NCBI GenBank assembly: GCA_033439255.1
Contig: CM065889.1
Span: 1 to 64,000 of the forward strand
Source: Hericium rajendrae
Taxonomy: Eukaryota > Basidiomycota > Agaricomycetes > Russulales > Hericiaceae
DNA length: 64,000 nt
Direction: 5' to 3'
The notes beneath the pieces are model-generated. The model searched no databases. It was not told the DNA's origin and was given only the letters and a program-made list of their open reading frames with translations. The position numbers and the translations under genes are program-made. Of the stretch, positions 42,624 through 53,474 are shown piece by piece. Numbering within the stretch: position 1 is the stretch's first letter; each line of letters begins with the position of its first letter.

Positions 42624-42697
42624 CCTCCCTCCCTCCCTATGAATTTTTACTATCTCCGTAATTACTCCGTAACCTCATGTATTTTTTTCTCCCGAAC
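42624..42697. other. Spacer between A2 and B2
   Basis: 74 bases with a CCCTCCCTCCCT run, then AT-rich sequence. It belongs to the element but matches neither repeat. Confidence 0.7.
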
Positions 42698-42849
42698 GGG
42701 ATCCTATCACTGCGGTGTGACAATACATTCGCCCTTTCTCGGGCCGCCCGTTCCGCACATATGCGGCGGCGGCCGCGACATCCCTATTTGCTTTTCCGAG
42801 CCTGCCTCTTTCCCGGAGCTCCGTCTGCGTCGACGCGCAAGACGATTAG
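42698..42849 (+). repeat. Split direct repeat B2 (right end)
   Basis: Second 152-base copy of B, ending GACGATTAG. The following CCATTCACGAG is host flank. Confidence 0.9.
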
Positions 42850-43286
42850 CCATTCACGAGTCGACAGTGACTCGAAATGAAGGGGCCAAGATAAAATACT
42901 ATATTTCAGTCGATAAGAACCTCGCTATGTAGGTCCATGTCAGAAACGAGATGTGGCACTCAAGTGGCACTGGCGCGCTCTGCGAGTTTCTACGGAGAAC
43001 ATGAGTTAGAAGGACAGCTTGCCTTCGTATTTTAAAAGGTTTGAAGTCTAGCATGGGTACGAGTAAGTATGGGTTTTTCCCTACAACATCGCCGTTGGCG
43101 TTGAACTTGAAGTCGATCCATTATCGCCAAATCTGAGCAGGGCGCGTACGCGTGTCTTACATAAGACCGGGATTCATAGGTATCACGAAAATTGGAAAAG
43201 ACCCTTCGCTCTTGCTTGCCAACCCTACACACCCGTCCGCCCTTGTCCTCGTCGCCAGCACCCCTCTTGCACCCTTTCCGAGTAAG
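42850..43286. other. Spacer between the retrotransposon and GGC1
   Basis: Host sequence and the promoter of the carrier gene. Part of it may be the original promoter of SPP2, separated from that gene by the insertion. Confidence 0.4.
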
Positions 43287-44539
43287 ATGTCTCCCCCCGT
43301 GTCTGGAAAAGGCAAGGAGTCCGGCGCGGCTCGCATTCTGGGCTCTGGCACTTCTGGTACGCTGTCATCCGCCGACCTACTATTATATTGGCCGTGCTGA
43401 CATGGACACCAGGCGTTGCCGAGCTGCTCATCTTCCACCCTGTGGACACCATCGCCAAGCGGTTGATGAGCAACAAGGGAAAGGTGTGCGCTACGCGTCC
43501 ACGTTGCACATTCGTGACAGCAGCTGACAACTCGCATTATCCAGGTCTCGTTTTCCACGCTCTCGCCAATTATCTTCCGCGACCACGCGACCGCGCCCCT
43601 TGGCCGCAAGCTGCTGTCGCTGTTCCCTGGTCTTGGATATGCTGCTGGGTACAAGATCTCGCAGCGGATATACAAGTTCGGCGGACAGCCGTGGTTCAAT
43701 GATCTCTTGAACAAGCATTTCAAGAGCAACTTCACGAACACCTTCGGCGAGCGGAAGGGCAAGATGATGATGCAGGCAACAGCAGGAAGGTATGTCCGTC
43801 GCAATTCTCCGTCCCTAGCGTTGGGCGCTAATATTCGTAACGCTCTACAGCTTGACTGGTATTGGAGAAGTTGTGAGTACAAACTTCGCGGTGCAAGTCC
43901 ATACATTAACCCATTCGCTCATGGTTTTCTCCTTATAGCTTCTCCTCCCTCTTGATGTGCTCAAGATCAAGCGCCAAGTCAACCCAGAGGCCTTCCGCGG
44001 ACGTGGTATCGTCCGAATCGTCCGGGAAGAGGGCACCGCTCTCTACAGGGGTTGGGGCTGGACCATGGCGCGCAACGCGCCCGGCAGCTTCGCCGTAAGC
44101 ACCAACTCTCCCTCCGCGCGCTCGTGTCCTGGTTGACCCCGTCACAGCTCTTTGGCGCCTCGGCAGTCACGAAAGACTACGTACTCGGCATCTCCGACTA
44201 CTCAAAAGCGACCTGGACGCAGAACTTCATCGCGTCCGTCGCGGGCGCGGTGGCGTCCATCACCGTCGCGGCGCCATTGGACACAATTAAAACGCGTATA
44301 CAGAACGCGAACTTCGAGAGCAAGACGTCGGGCGTGACCGTCATCAAGGACCTTCTGCGAGACGAAGGCGCCACCGCGCTGTTCAAGGGTCTGACTCCCA
44401 AGGTACGTGATACGAGCCTGATCTCGAGACGTGGCGCACGGTCTGATCTCGGGGACAGATTCTGGTTGTTGGTCCGAAGCTGGTCTTCAGCTATACCCTG
44501 GCCCAGTCGCTTATTCCGTGGTTCGCGAACTACGTCTGA
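43287..44539 (+). CDS. Mitochondrial GTP/GDP carrier (Ggc1-like)
   Basis: Solute carrier of the mitochondrial inner membrane that exchanges GTP for GDP. Seven exons, 43287-43356, 43413-43483, 43545-43789, 43851-43872, 43939-44094, 44148-44402 and 44459-44539, give 299 residues, the same size as yeast Ggc1. The three PxDxxxxR-type signatures are FHPVDTIAKRLM (about residue 33), LLLPLDVLKIKRQ (about 140) and VAAPLDTIKTRIQ (about 235). Sequence between them follows Ggc1 closely, for example LFPGLGYAAGYK, GGQPW, GWGWTMARNAPGSFALFG and FKGLTPKILVVGPKLVFSYTLAQSLIPWF. It supplies GTP to the matrix and is linked to iron balance in yeast. No cleavable signal is expected. Confidence 0.95.
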
Positions 44540-44939
44540 TGCGACTGACGTCCACTGCACCATAGATTGCTTACTTTATGCATCAGGCATCAGGCCCATT
44601 TATAAACCACTACCCCCACTCATGGTAGACTACTTAGTATCTATTGGATCATACGACATTGGTATTTATGTCCGATCTGGAGAATTCCCTTTGTTCGTGA
44701 CCGACGATGATGACGCGAAGTGCCTGAGAAGACGCTGCCAGCTTACGGAAGTACAGGAGGATACCTCTTACACTGGGGCTTGCAAAATGTAGTTCTGACC
44801 GTCAGATGAAAGAATGCTCTAGATGGGGTGCATGGCATATCATACCAGTGGCATAGAAATAGTACAATAAACTACAAATCGCTAGAAAGACAGGTATAGG
44901 TTGGGCTTGGAATCATAATACTATTACAGTAATATAAGA
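44540..44939. other. Convergent spacer
   Basis: This is the 3' flanks of GGC1 and the following minus-strand gene. A poly-A-type region (AATAATACTATTACAGTAATATAAG) is near 44913-44937. No gene is seen. Confidence 0.5.
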
Positions 44940-45596
44940 TCAGAAAGGAAATCGGAGAGGCTCGTCAGAGGGGGCGGCGAAGGTTTCGATCTCATCACTG
45001 TGAGAACAAGGTCAGAAGAAATTGTTACAGCGGGTTTGATCCAAATTCTACCCACCTCGCGTCGAGTTCGGTAACAAGCTGGGCCCGTTTCCTCTGATAA
45101 TGTTGTCGAGGAACGGTCAAGGACGTGTAGCAGCCTTCGGCAGGAGCAGGCGCGAGCAGAGCCGCGAGCGGCCCCGCCTCTGACAATTGTGCCGGCTCAT
45201 CATCAAGCGACGGTGGGGGGTCTAGGATCCGCTTGTGAGGTGCAGGCTACACAATCCTCATGAGCAAGCTGTCCCCAGAAACAGACACAAAGGACATACC
45301 GCTCGAGAAACAGAAGCGCGGTTCACACTACCCGATGGCGCTCCGCACCCATCGACGCTGCTCTCATCGCTGGACCCATCCATGGTCCGGAAGTAGCTGT
45401 AGGGCGAGCCCTGCTCCTCGTCGGAAGTCGCATCGAAATTGAGCAGCGTGCGGGTATCGACGGACTCGGCATAGCGTCGCGCTTGGGTAGGGTTGAGCGC
45501 AGGATGCCGCAGCAGCGTCGAGATGGCTGCTGAATCGAGTGACAGCACGCGGAACAGAGCGCGAATCTTGGCCTGGAGTCCGAGAGAAGGGGACAT
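44940..45596 (-). CDS. Unknown protein, N-terminus uncertain
   Basis: I do not recognise the family. From the chosen ATG (45596) the product begins MSPSLGLQAKIRALFRVLS and continues LLRHPALNPTQARRYAESVDTRTLL. A serine/aspartate-rich linker follows (SDEEQGSPYSYFRTMDGSSD). An intron (GTATGT near 45301) leads into a proline-rich exon (HKRILDPPPSLDDEPAQLSEAGPL), then PRQHYQRKRAQLVTELDA, and a last intron before IETFAAPSDEPLRFPF and the stop at 44942-44940. The frame is open upstream to about 45685 (SSEGWSSTNLFNASPDSLFA), so an earlier exon is likely. An unrelated frame with an import-like start (45724, MQRAASRSSLKARQRSYS) overlaps and cannot be joined cleanly. Confidence 0.55.
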
Positions 45597-45931
45597 CGCG
45601 AATAATGAGTCGGGAGAGGCGTTGAACAGGTTGGTGCTTGACCAGCCTTCAGACGAATAGTTGGAAGGGTAGAATAGCTGCGTTGTCGTGCTTTAAGGGA
45701 GGAGCGGGAAGCTGCACGTTGCATGATGTGGACTTGGTAGACAATGGGCGGAAAGTCAAAGCGTTCCTGGCGCCTCGAGGCGAAAGGGCGGTGAGCCACT
45801 GGTGGCGCGCATGCGTCGTAGACAAAAGACAAAGCGCGCAGCGCAGCGGTTGAGCTTTGTGGTGCATGAAAGGGCAGAACGTTTCATGCATATTCTGGGT
45901 CCGTGCGTTTGCGGTCCGGGTGACAATGAGG

Positions 45932-47009
45932 CTATGAAGGAATAAGGCCTGCCATCTTCTCGAACCAGTTGACGACGGAGGCTACCCTTCGCACAGCTGC
46001 GTCGCTGAATCCAAGTCGCAGATCTGGCCGCAGACGACCATCCGCCGGAATCGCCGCTCGAGGCATAGTGCGGTAGCAGATCTCGGCCTTTGATTTCAGG
46101 TTCGGAGACGCGGTCAGGATGACCGGAGATTGGGGCTCGCAGGTCGCTGAAACGTCTGGGGAGGATGGAATTAGATCGGCGTGGTCGGAACGAGACCGGT
46201 TCCACGTACTTTCGAAGTATATGACGTCTCCGCGTTTGATACCCGTAGCAGGGCCCACGCCACCCCACGTCTCTGCGACCTCTCGCCATGCTGTGAGTTT
46301 GCATACCACGCCGTCCTCGTTGCCCAGGATCATATTGAAAACATAGATCTCCTTACCAGCCTCAAGACCCTTCTTGAGTCTAATGGTGTCGGGGCCCTCG
46401 GTCTCGAGCACGGCTAGCAGGACACACACTTTCCGCGAGCCCTGGAAAAGTTTCAGACTCGAAAATTCGACGAGGGAATGTAGATTGAAGTGGAAATCGG
46501 GGAAGCGTGCAATAGATGACGCGTCAGAATAGTTGTAGGAAGTCCCGCCTTGCGTCTCTTGCGTCTCGATCAACGACTGCACTCGAGAAGGCGATGCGCG
46601 AAAAAACGTATCGGCAATGGCACCAGACTGCATCCCAGTTTCATTCTGGGTCTGTGCCCAGGTGATAAGCGTTGTCTGCTCTAAGTTCAGTGGGAAAAGC
46701 GCGACATGAAATCGATGTATACGAAGCTGAACATGAATGCACACCTTGCCGCTCAACATTTTCGTTGATTTCGCCGCTACCTTCATCTGACACCTCTTCA
46801 GAATCTTTGAAGATCATGTTCTCGTAGATGCGTGAGATACGATGACTCGCTGCCTCCAGTGTCGTGCTCGGATATCCCAGTTCGGGCACCATTTCCGACG
46901 ATGCAGCAGAAGCAACGTGCCAGTGACACACCTCCGACTCCTTCAGCAGGGCAGAAGCGGGAGGTGCGCCGACGAAAACATGGAAGCATTTTCTTGGGTT
47001 TCTGCTCAT
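45932..47009 (-). CDS. OB-fold protein, possibly shieldin-2-like
   Basis: Two exons. Exon 1 runs from 47009 to about 46748. A donor GTGTGC and acceptor CTTAG join ERQ to EQTTLITW in frame. Exon 2 ends at 45932. The product has about 338 residues. The N-terminal third starts MSRNPRKCFHVFVGAPP. From about residue 170 is a beta-rich segment SSLKLFQGSRKVCVLLAVLE, TIRLKKGLEAGKEIYVFNMILGNED, VVCKLTAWREVAETWGG and IKRGDVIYFES. The alternation of strands with a KxGDxI(Y/F)xE motif is typical of OB folds that bind single-stranded nucleic acid. It reminds me of the first OB domain of shieldin subunit 2, annotated in some basidiomycetes, but that is recollection. The C-terminal residues (LGFSDAAVRRVASVVNWFEKMAGLI) form a helix. 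Confidence 0.6.
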
Positions 47010-47376
47010 GAGAGGTATTCAATATTACAGCACGGTAGCAGAAATGCCGACGGTGCTCGCATGCAAGCCGGGGCAGGAGGGGTAAATTGCTGTCAATGAG
47101 ACGTCGATGCCGGCGCCTCAAATTATCTGGGCTTCGCGCACGAGGGTAAGCACTAGTGGTCGCTGAGTCTGTTGTAACTATCAGGTCGAATGTAGTCGAA
47201 CGGAATGGTGGAGATGATGGTGGTGTCTAGACAAGTCGGTGACCGCGGTGACCTGCGGCTCCACGCACGGCGCCAACCTGGCGTACATGACCTTCAACAT
47301 CTCGACTGCGTTGAATGCACGCCTCTCATTCCCCCTCCACGCCCTCTGGCCTGTTCAGCAAGTGTCCAGAGTCTAG
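47010..47376. promoter_or_regulatory. Divergent promoter region
   Basis: 367 bases between the OB-fold gene (minus) and the TLC gene (plus). No clear TATA box is seen. Confidence 0.4.
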
Positions 47377-48784
47377 ATGGATGCTTTTCTCGACCCGTTC
47401 AGACTACCTCTCATTTCGGACTATCTTGGCATCATTCTGTTCTCATTCGCGGCCTGGACTGCCTTGCAGCACGTTGTCGCGCCCCCTATCTGCAAGCTTG
47501 CGGTAGGCAAAGAGAAATGGAATGCCATGCATAATCGGTCCAAGAATCAATGGTCTGTTTACGTTGGTCAAAGCGACCTGACTGACTCTCACAATTTCTC
47601 GATGCAACGCAGGGTTATGCACGTTGTCTCTCTTGTTCATGCCCTCCTTGTCGTTCCGCTGGCGGCACGCTGTACTGATATCCCAGCTCTCGATGCTGAT
47701 CGTGCCTTTGCGTGGGATGCGGAGGCTGCAAAACTATACGCTGTTTCTACTGGGTGCGGAATGTCCTCCTGTCCCATGTTATTTCCACTTAGGATGTCTG
47801 GCATCCAGATACTTCCTTTGGGATACGATGGAGTCATTTATACGCTATGAAGACATTGGGTTCTTTATACATGGTACGCCGTCGTGCTTTCCAAGGATTA
47901 TTCCGTTGATGTTTATATGGCCACTTTATAGCCGCAGCCTGCCTTGGGATATACTCACTCAGTTTTGTGCGTTGTCTGTCATGCTGGATTTCTGTATCAT
48001 TGTGCTGATACACTTGAAATAGAGACCTTTTCTGGCATACTACGCTTCCCGCTTCCTCCTCTGGGAAACGTTAGTTCAATCTTATGTTTGTTCCTTGGGT
48101 CTTCACCGCTGATGCATCCTTTCCGGACATCTCAGAAGCACCCCATTCTTAAATATCCACTGGTGCGCGCCTCATCGTCTGTTTCTGTTATTCGAACCTT
48201 ACTCACGGCATGGCCTTAGGTTCTTAGACAAGACAGGACGAACTGGCTCGCGACTTCAACTTATAAATGGGGTCTTACTTCTTGCATCATTTGCTGGCGT
48301 GAGGCTAATCTACGGTGGTTTCATGGTGGGCCTTACTGCCTTCTTCAATTCTGTGTTTCCAAAAATGACATTGCCCACAATCGTCGTCTGCAATAGTCAT
48401 ATCAATTCTTCCATACCATGATGGCTGTGCGCGACCAGATCCCGTCGGTATATTTTTGGGCGTTCATCATCGGCAATATCGTGCTGCAGGGTCTGAACTG
48501 GTTCTGGTACGTATTTCTAAATCCCTGACGTTCCCGCTCATCTGAACCCTACATTGTGCACGTACAGGTTCACAAAAATGATTTCCGCGCTCAGGAAGCG
48601 CTTTGTTGGTCCCCCACCGCGAGAAAAAGTGGATAAATCGGCCGTCAGAGTAGTCCTTGACGGTGAAAAGATAGCCGTCAAGGATGCTGTACCAAATGGA
48701 GTTGCGGTTATCAAGGGGGACGCGAAGCACAGGCCCAATAACCCTTCGAAGAGCGTTTTGAATGGAAGGCTCCCCCGGACATGA
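47377..48784 (+). CDS. TLC-domain membrane protein
   Basis: Multi-pass membrane protein with a Tram-Lag1-CLN8 domain. Exons begin 47377-47552, 47613-47753, 47809-47873 and then several short ones to the stop at 48782-48784. The third acceptor (ATCCAG) was chosen because it rebuilds STGYFLWDTMESF. Membrane segments include DYLGIILFSFAAWTALQHV, HVVSLVHALLVVPLAA, AACLGIYSLSF, LAYYASRFLLWET, LINGVLLLASFAGVRLIYGG and VYFWAFIIGNIVLQGLNWFWF. The C-terminus is a charged cytosolic tail (KRFVGPPPREK). The gene is closer to the TMEM56/TLCD type than to ceramide synthases, since the Lag1 motif with two histidines is not obvious. The lipid substrate is unknown. Confidence 0.85.
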
Positions 48785-49719
48785 AGTGATATAAACGCGT
48801 GGAATATGCCAAGTATATCAGGAGATCAGGAGGCTGCCTCGATGGTGTGGTGATAAGTAGGCGTTGTATGACGGTGGCGATGGTCGATGATAGGTATTCT
48901 GGCTGCGTTTGGTGTTCAGGTCCATTTGCGATTCCGTTTCGTTTCCGCAGATGCTGACCGCCTTTTACCTACAGTCTGACCTACTGCGGCAAAGATGTAG
49001 GGTTCGATTTTGTTGACGATGCATATCTGATGGATTTGACACTGTAGAGAGTAGAATTATGCAACGTACTGTATATCTCAACGTAGACTCGTGTTGACTC
49101 GGGTGTTTGGTCCGTACCGTACATATACGGCAGGTCGCAACTTTGATGCACCGTTGGTATCAGCTGCATGCTTCCTCTCTTAACCAGTCAACCTTCCATG
49201 ACGCTGTCTAGAGATAGAATACAAGGACATAGTTTCCGAAGCAAATTAACAAGTTCTCGGTGTCGTCGGATCAATCGAGCGATCTGATTCAAGTCCCGAA
49301 AGTCTCCGCCCCCCTACTATGCGTTTCATCCGTCGCCAATCACCCATCCACAAAAATGCTTCAGCCCAGACCCCCAGGTAAACGTTCAAGCTGTCGAGGG
49401 CGTTCAGTAATTGGTCAATATGGCGTCGAACGACTCTACTCAACATTTGCTGGCGGATCCGAAGCCCCGATCGGCGCCGCCATATAGTTATGTATGTGAC
49501 AGGCATGGAACATGACGACGAGTGGTCCACCGACCATTCCGACTTCATTCCGATTCTACGGTGCAGTCCATTCCTATCTCATTCCGATTTTATGGTAGTC
49601 GCGAGGTACGCGTATTCTGTCTTCTCCCCGGTACAGAACCACCCATCGTCAGTTTTCGCGCTGTTTAGAGGGTATATAAATGGTCCGGGAGGTTCTCACT
49701 TATCCACACACAGAGTATC
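48785..49719. other. Spacer
   Basis: No gene is seen. The right end holds the core promoter of the F-box gene. Confidence 0.5.
49673..49680 (+). promoter_or_regulatory. TATA box of the F-box gene
   Basis: TATATAAA ends 39 bases before the ATG at 49720, a close fit for a core promoter with a short leader. Confidence 0.65.
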
Positions 49720-51099
49720 ATGAGCGACATGAAGTTCGTACTCTCTCATCATTTTTGCGGGTTGTTCTGACCATTGAGTAGCATGCTTATAGGCGAGATG
49801 CAAAATCCCGGGATTGACACGGGCATCATGTTCGTGCAGAGGACCACGCACATCGACGACCTTCCTCACGAGATTATGGACGCCATATTCTTGGCCGGCG
49901 AAGATACTGCAAGGAAGGACAGACACGTCACGTCATACCCGTTCCCAATCCGCGTTTCCCATGTTTCGCGTCGCTGGCGCTGGCTTGCGATACACCTCCC
50001 CTTCCTCTGGAGACGGGTCAGCATCTGCACGTCCCGTCCTCTCTGCATCCCGTCCATGTATCTCGAACGCTCTGCCCCCAGTACATTCGATCTCTCTCTC
50101 AGAGTATCTACCTTCTCGGCCTACGGACAACTTCGAGGCGCGCTGAATGTCCTTGCACCCCACATATCTCGTGTCCAGGATCTGTCCATCTGTTTACAGC
50201 TCCGCTTCGGCATGGACGTCGTCTTGTCGGAGATTCTGACGTACCTGGGCACGTACAGCACACCGAGTCTGGAGACACTTGGGTTGGAGGCGACAGAGAT
50301 CGGGAGACAGACCGGAGGCCACGCGCCTCGCTTCATGACGCGGCCGAACGGACGCCTAACTTCGCTCTCCTTGACCACCATACCGCTGAACTGGGATCTG
50401 TCCTTATTCGCAGGGCTTTCGAGCCTGGAGCTGAGATATGACGGTCCGGACGGGTCTCTGGCAGATGGATCCCCTTCACTCCATGATCTTCGCCGAATCG
50501 CGCAGGCGTCACCGTCGCTGACCTCGCTGGTTCTGCGGGGTTCGACTGTTTACCCCGGGGATACGACCGTCAAGCCCATCGAGCTACCATCATTGCGGTG
50601 TCTGTCTGTATCATTGGAGCAAGGTGCCGACTACGCACGACAATTCTTCTCGGCTTTGGTCGCCCCAGAGCTAGAAACCCTACATCTACTTTCCGCACCC
50701 CAAGACGCATTGGAGACGCTCCATGGGATTGTTGCTTTGCCGAGGAAACCACACTTTCCTGCGTTGACGACGCTGGGGTTCCTTCGCACGCCGACGTCTT
50801 TCATTCGCGAATTTGCACAGGCGATGCCTGGGATCACGACGCTTATCATAACCCGCCCAGGTGTTCTTGACCTATGCGACTTTCTGGACAAAGGCCTTGC
50901 AGTGGAGTCGAGCATGCGGTTATGGCCCAGCCTTCGAGACGTCTTCTTGGACATGGTTCAGGGTCCAGAAAAGGCTGAGAACGTCACCTCGGAGTCGTCA
51001 ACGTTGTCTTCTATCTTGCAGCGCTATCATGAAGCAGGCTCTTCTGTGGCATTGCACCCGGCATGTCGATATTGGAGCGTAGCCAGGAATCCTTATTGA
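49720..51099 (+). CDS. F-box protein
   Basis: A short first exon 49720-49733 (MSDM) and exon 2 49782-51099, joined in frame across a 48-base intron, give 443 residues. If that first exon is not used, the ATG at 49783 opens the same frame. The F-box lies at about residues 25-75: HIDDLPHEIMDAIFLAG, VSHVSRRWRWLAIHLPFLWRRVSI. The remainder is a run of leucine-rich segments (for example LTSLSLTTIPLNWDLSLFAGLSSLEL, SLTSLVLRGSTVY, LRCLSVSLEQG, LETLHLLSAP), a likely substrate-recruiting LRR-like region. It would pair with Skp1 and Cullin-1 to mark targets for degradation. Such genes form large families in agaricomycetes. The target is unknown. Confidence 0.88.
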
Positions 51100-51174
51100 G
51101 CGATTCAATGTGCGTCTCTACAATAACCGGCACATACCAGATCCTCACATTACATCCACAGAGATACCAGCGCA

Positions 51175-53111
51175 TCACTTGCGTCCCTTCTTCGCAACCT
51201 CACTACCAGAACTACCTTTCGTCCTCTTTCTTTTGAGAGTCCCATTGTCGATATGTTCCTCCGAACCACCAAATAACTTATTCCTTGCACTTCCATCAAT
51301 AACCCGTGGGTCATCACCGTAGAGCCCGACCCCATATGCCTCCTTCATCTGCGCCATGCAGAAATCCCGTCTCTCAGCAAAGTCAAACATTGGCGTCGGA
51401 TAATAGACTTGACCCTGCGTCTTCAGCGGAAAGCGATCCTGGCCCGGCGGCGGCGGCGGCGCATGCGCAACCGCCAAATCAGGCAGAATGCCATCCTCTA
51501 AGGGCTTAACGATGCACCCTGCCGTGCGCTGCTGCGCCTCAGACGCAAGATGCGGCTCATAGATATACTTGTCCGGGAAGCGCGCCAGCTCCGGCACATA
51601 CTTCCTTACGAGCGCGCCCGACTTGTCCCACTTCTTCCCAAACGCGACGGGCGAGTAGCAGCGATAATACTGCGAGAAGAACGCGGTGCAGCTGAGCCAC
51701 ATCCAGTTCCCCGCGTTGCACGCGGGCTCGTGGTCGAGCAGCAGCTCCTCGAAGACCTCCGCGCCGCGCTCCCAGTCGACGTACGCACCGCCGCGCGTGA
51801 GGAAGCACGCGACCATGTGCCGCCCGAGGTGGTGGATCCAGCCCTCCTGGCGCAGCTGCCGCATCAGCGCGTCGACGAATGGGAACCCGGTGATGCCCCA
51901 CGCCCAGCGGAGGAACCACGCGTGCGCGGCGGGCGAGTCGATCGTGTACGGCGCGGTAGGAGATGGCGGGATGGTCGAGGACAGGTTCCAAGGGATGTAG
52001 CGCACGACGGGGTTCCCGACGGTATGTGCGAAGGCGGGCCCGACGCCGTGCTGTGCGGCGAAGTACATGTCGCGGAAGTACAGCTGTCCGGGCAAATTCA
52101 CGGGCGGCTGCGCCTTCTTCTTGGGGCTGTCGTACGCCGCGATGGCCTGCTGGACGTCGTAGAGGAACTTGCGCACACCGAGAGAGCCGAAGTGGAGGTG
52201 GGGCGAGAGCAGGGTCGTCGAGGCGGGGTGGAAGGCCGTCGGCGCCGTCTTCGGTTTCTCAAAGGTCGCGATGTATTCGCGGTCCGCCATCAGCTTCGCG
52301 AGACTCTTCAGTGCGACGCTCTCCCCGCCACGATGCGGAGTCGTCACGGCCGAGTTTGGGATACCTAGCTCTTCGAGAGTTGGAACCGAAAAGTCGCCAT
52401 TGGGTCCCTGCAGCTGGCTGTAGCTTTGATCGGGATGAGCCTTGCGATAGACTTCGTTGAGGTCGATGTCACCAGACGGTTTATGCTGATCAAACGAAAG
52501 TGTCAAGTCCCCAGGATCAGGCAGCGAATCTGGAGTCGGAAACGGCTTCAATGGCTGCCCGAGATTCTTGGTCGCCTGCCCCGGGGAATCTCGTCAGAAA
52601 ATAACCCGCAACCCAACCGCGCATGAAAGCCCACCTTTAACAACGCAGCCATAGACATCGTCGGCTTCCCCCCGTTCTGCTGCACGACCTCCTCTGGATC
52701 CCACAGCGTCCGCCCCGTCTTCACAACAACCTCCACGCCCGCCTCCTCCGCCTTCCTCACCACCTCCTCATCACGCATCCTCGCATACGAATCCGTATCG
52801 CCCTCGAAAACAAGATGCGTGATCCCCCACTCCTTCCACAACTTCGGCAGCACCGTCTCCGGCGCCTCCCTCACGACGAGCAGCCGCTGCTTCGGATTCA
52901 GCGCCGTGAGCGCGGCCGAGAGGTCGTTCTGGCAGTCGAGCAGGAAGCGCCAGCGGTTCGGGCCGACGCGCGCGGCGCGGACGTAGTGCGGGTCCCAGCA
53001 CCAGACGGCGTAGAGGCACTCGGGCGCGAGCGCGAGCGCGGCGTGCAGCGCGGGGGAGTCGTGCACGCGCAGGTCGGTGCGGAACCAGTATAGAGTGCGG
53101 GGCGCGGGCAT
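51175..53111 (-). CDS. (6-4) photolyase / animal-type cryptochrome
   Basis: Light-dependent flavoprotein that repairs UV-induced (6-4) photoproducts or acts as photoreceptor. Exon 1 is 53111-52635 and exon 2 52575-51175, 625 residues. The N-terminal photolyase domain starts TLYWFRTDLRVHDSPAL. The FAD domain has TTLLSPHLHFGSLGVRKF, LPGQLYFRDMYFAA, and the signature HHLGRHMVACFLTRG with two His at the positions of the catalytic His pair of (6-4) photolyases. NWMWLSCTAFFSQYYR and YSPVAFGKKWDKSG follow. The tail carries KRKR and KKGRK, probable nuclear signals. The catalytic-type His residues favour repair, but cryptochrome function cannot be excluded. Convergent with the F-box gene, 75 bases apart. 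Confidence 0.92.
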
Positions 53112-53474
53112 TGGTCTATGTTCGCAGACAATAGGAAGATCGTAGTGTTGTGTAGTTATTGTGTAGGCCGTCGAGGGTATTTATGTGGAGGCGGGAGTAC
53201 TAGACTGAAACATTGGCGATCCGCCCGATGGTTGGGACTCATCGTCGACAGCGAAGATGGTCATCATACGAGTTTCAGTGGACTGGTCATGGTCATGGAT
53301 AGAAGGTAAACAAAGTACACCGTAAGGCTGCTGGAATCCAGTGTTGTAGACATGAAATACGAGAAGAATTAGAATATGGGGTGAAAGTTAGTAGTAGCTG
53401 AATCGACGTAACGTTAGTCAGTGGGCGACATTCGCCTTCTAGTGGTAAGTAGTAGGTATACAATTGTCGCGCGC
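53112..53474. other. Spacer
   Basis: Promoter of the photolyase gene and 3' flank of the hydrolase gene. No gene is seen and no clear light-response motif is recognised. Confidence 0.4.

Larger units (their letters stand above)
37660..42849 (+). mobile_element. DIRS-order retrotransposon, Ngaro-type with split direct repeats
   Basis: Complete element of about 5.2 kb with the order A1, ORF1 (gag-like), ORF2 (reverse transcriptase and RNase H), ORF3 (tyrosine recombinase), B1, A2, B2. A1 (37660-37947) and A2 (42336-42623) are 288 bases each and look identical. B1 (42184-42335) and B2 (42698-42849) are 152 bases each and look identical. B1 and A2 abut, reproducing the junction that would form if the element's ends (B2 right end, A1 left end) were joined in a circle. 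This is the signature of tyrosine-recombinase retrotransposons that copy through a circular intermediate. There is no LTR pair of the usual kind, no integrase and no evident target duplication (left flank ends AATTTT, right flank starts CCATTC). All three frames are open and all catalytic residues I checked are present, so it may be recently active. Confidence 0.92.

Noticed and set aside
51550-52368. 272-codon plus-strand frame
   Set aside because: It is antisense to the photolyase gene, which has clear family motifs.
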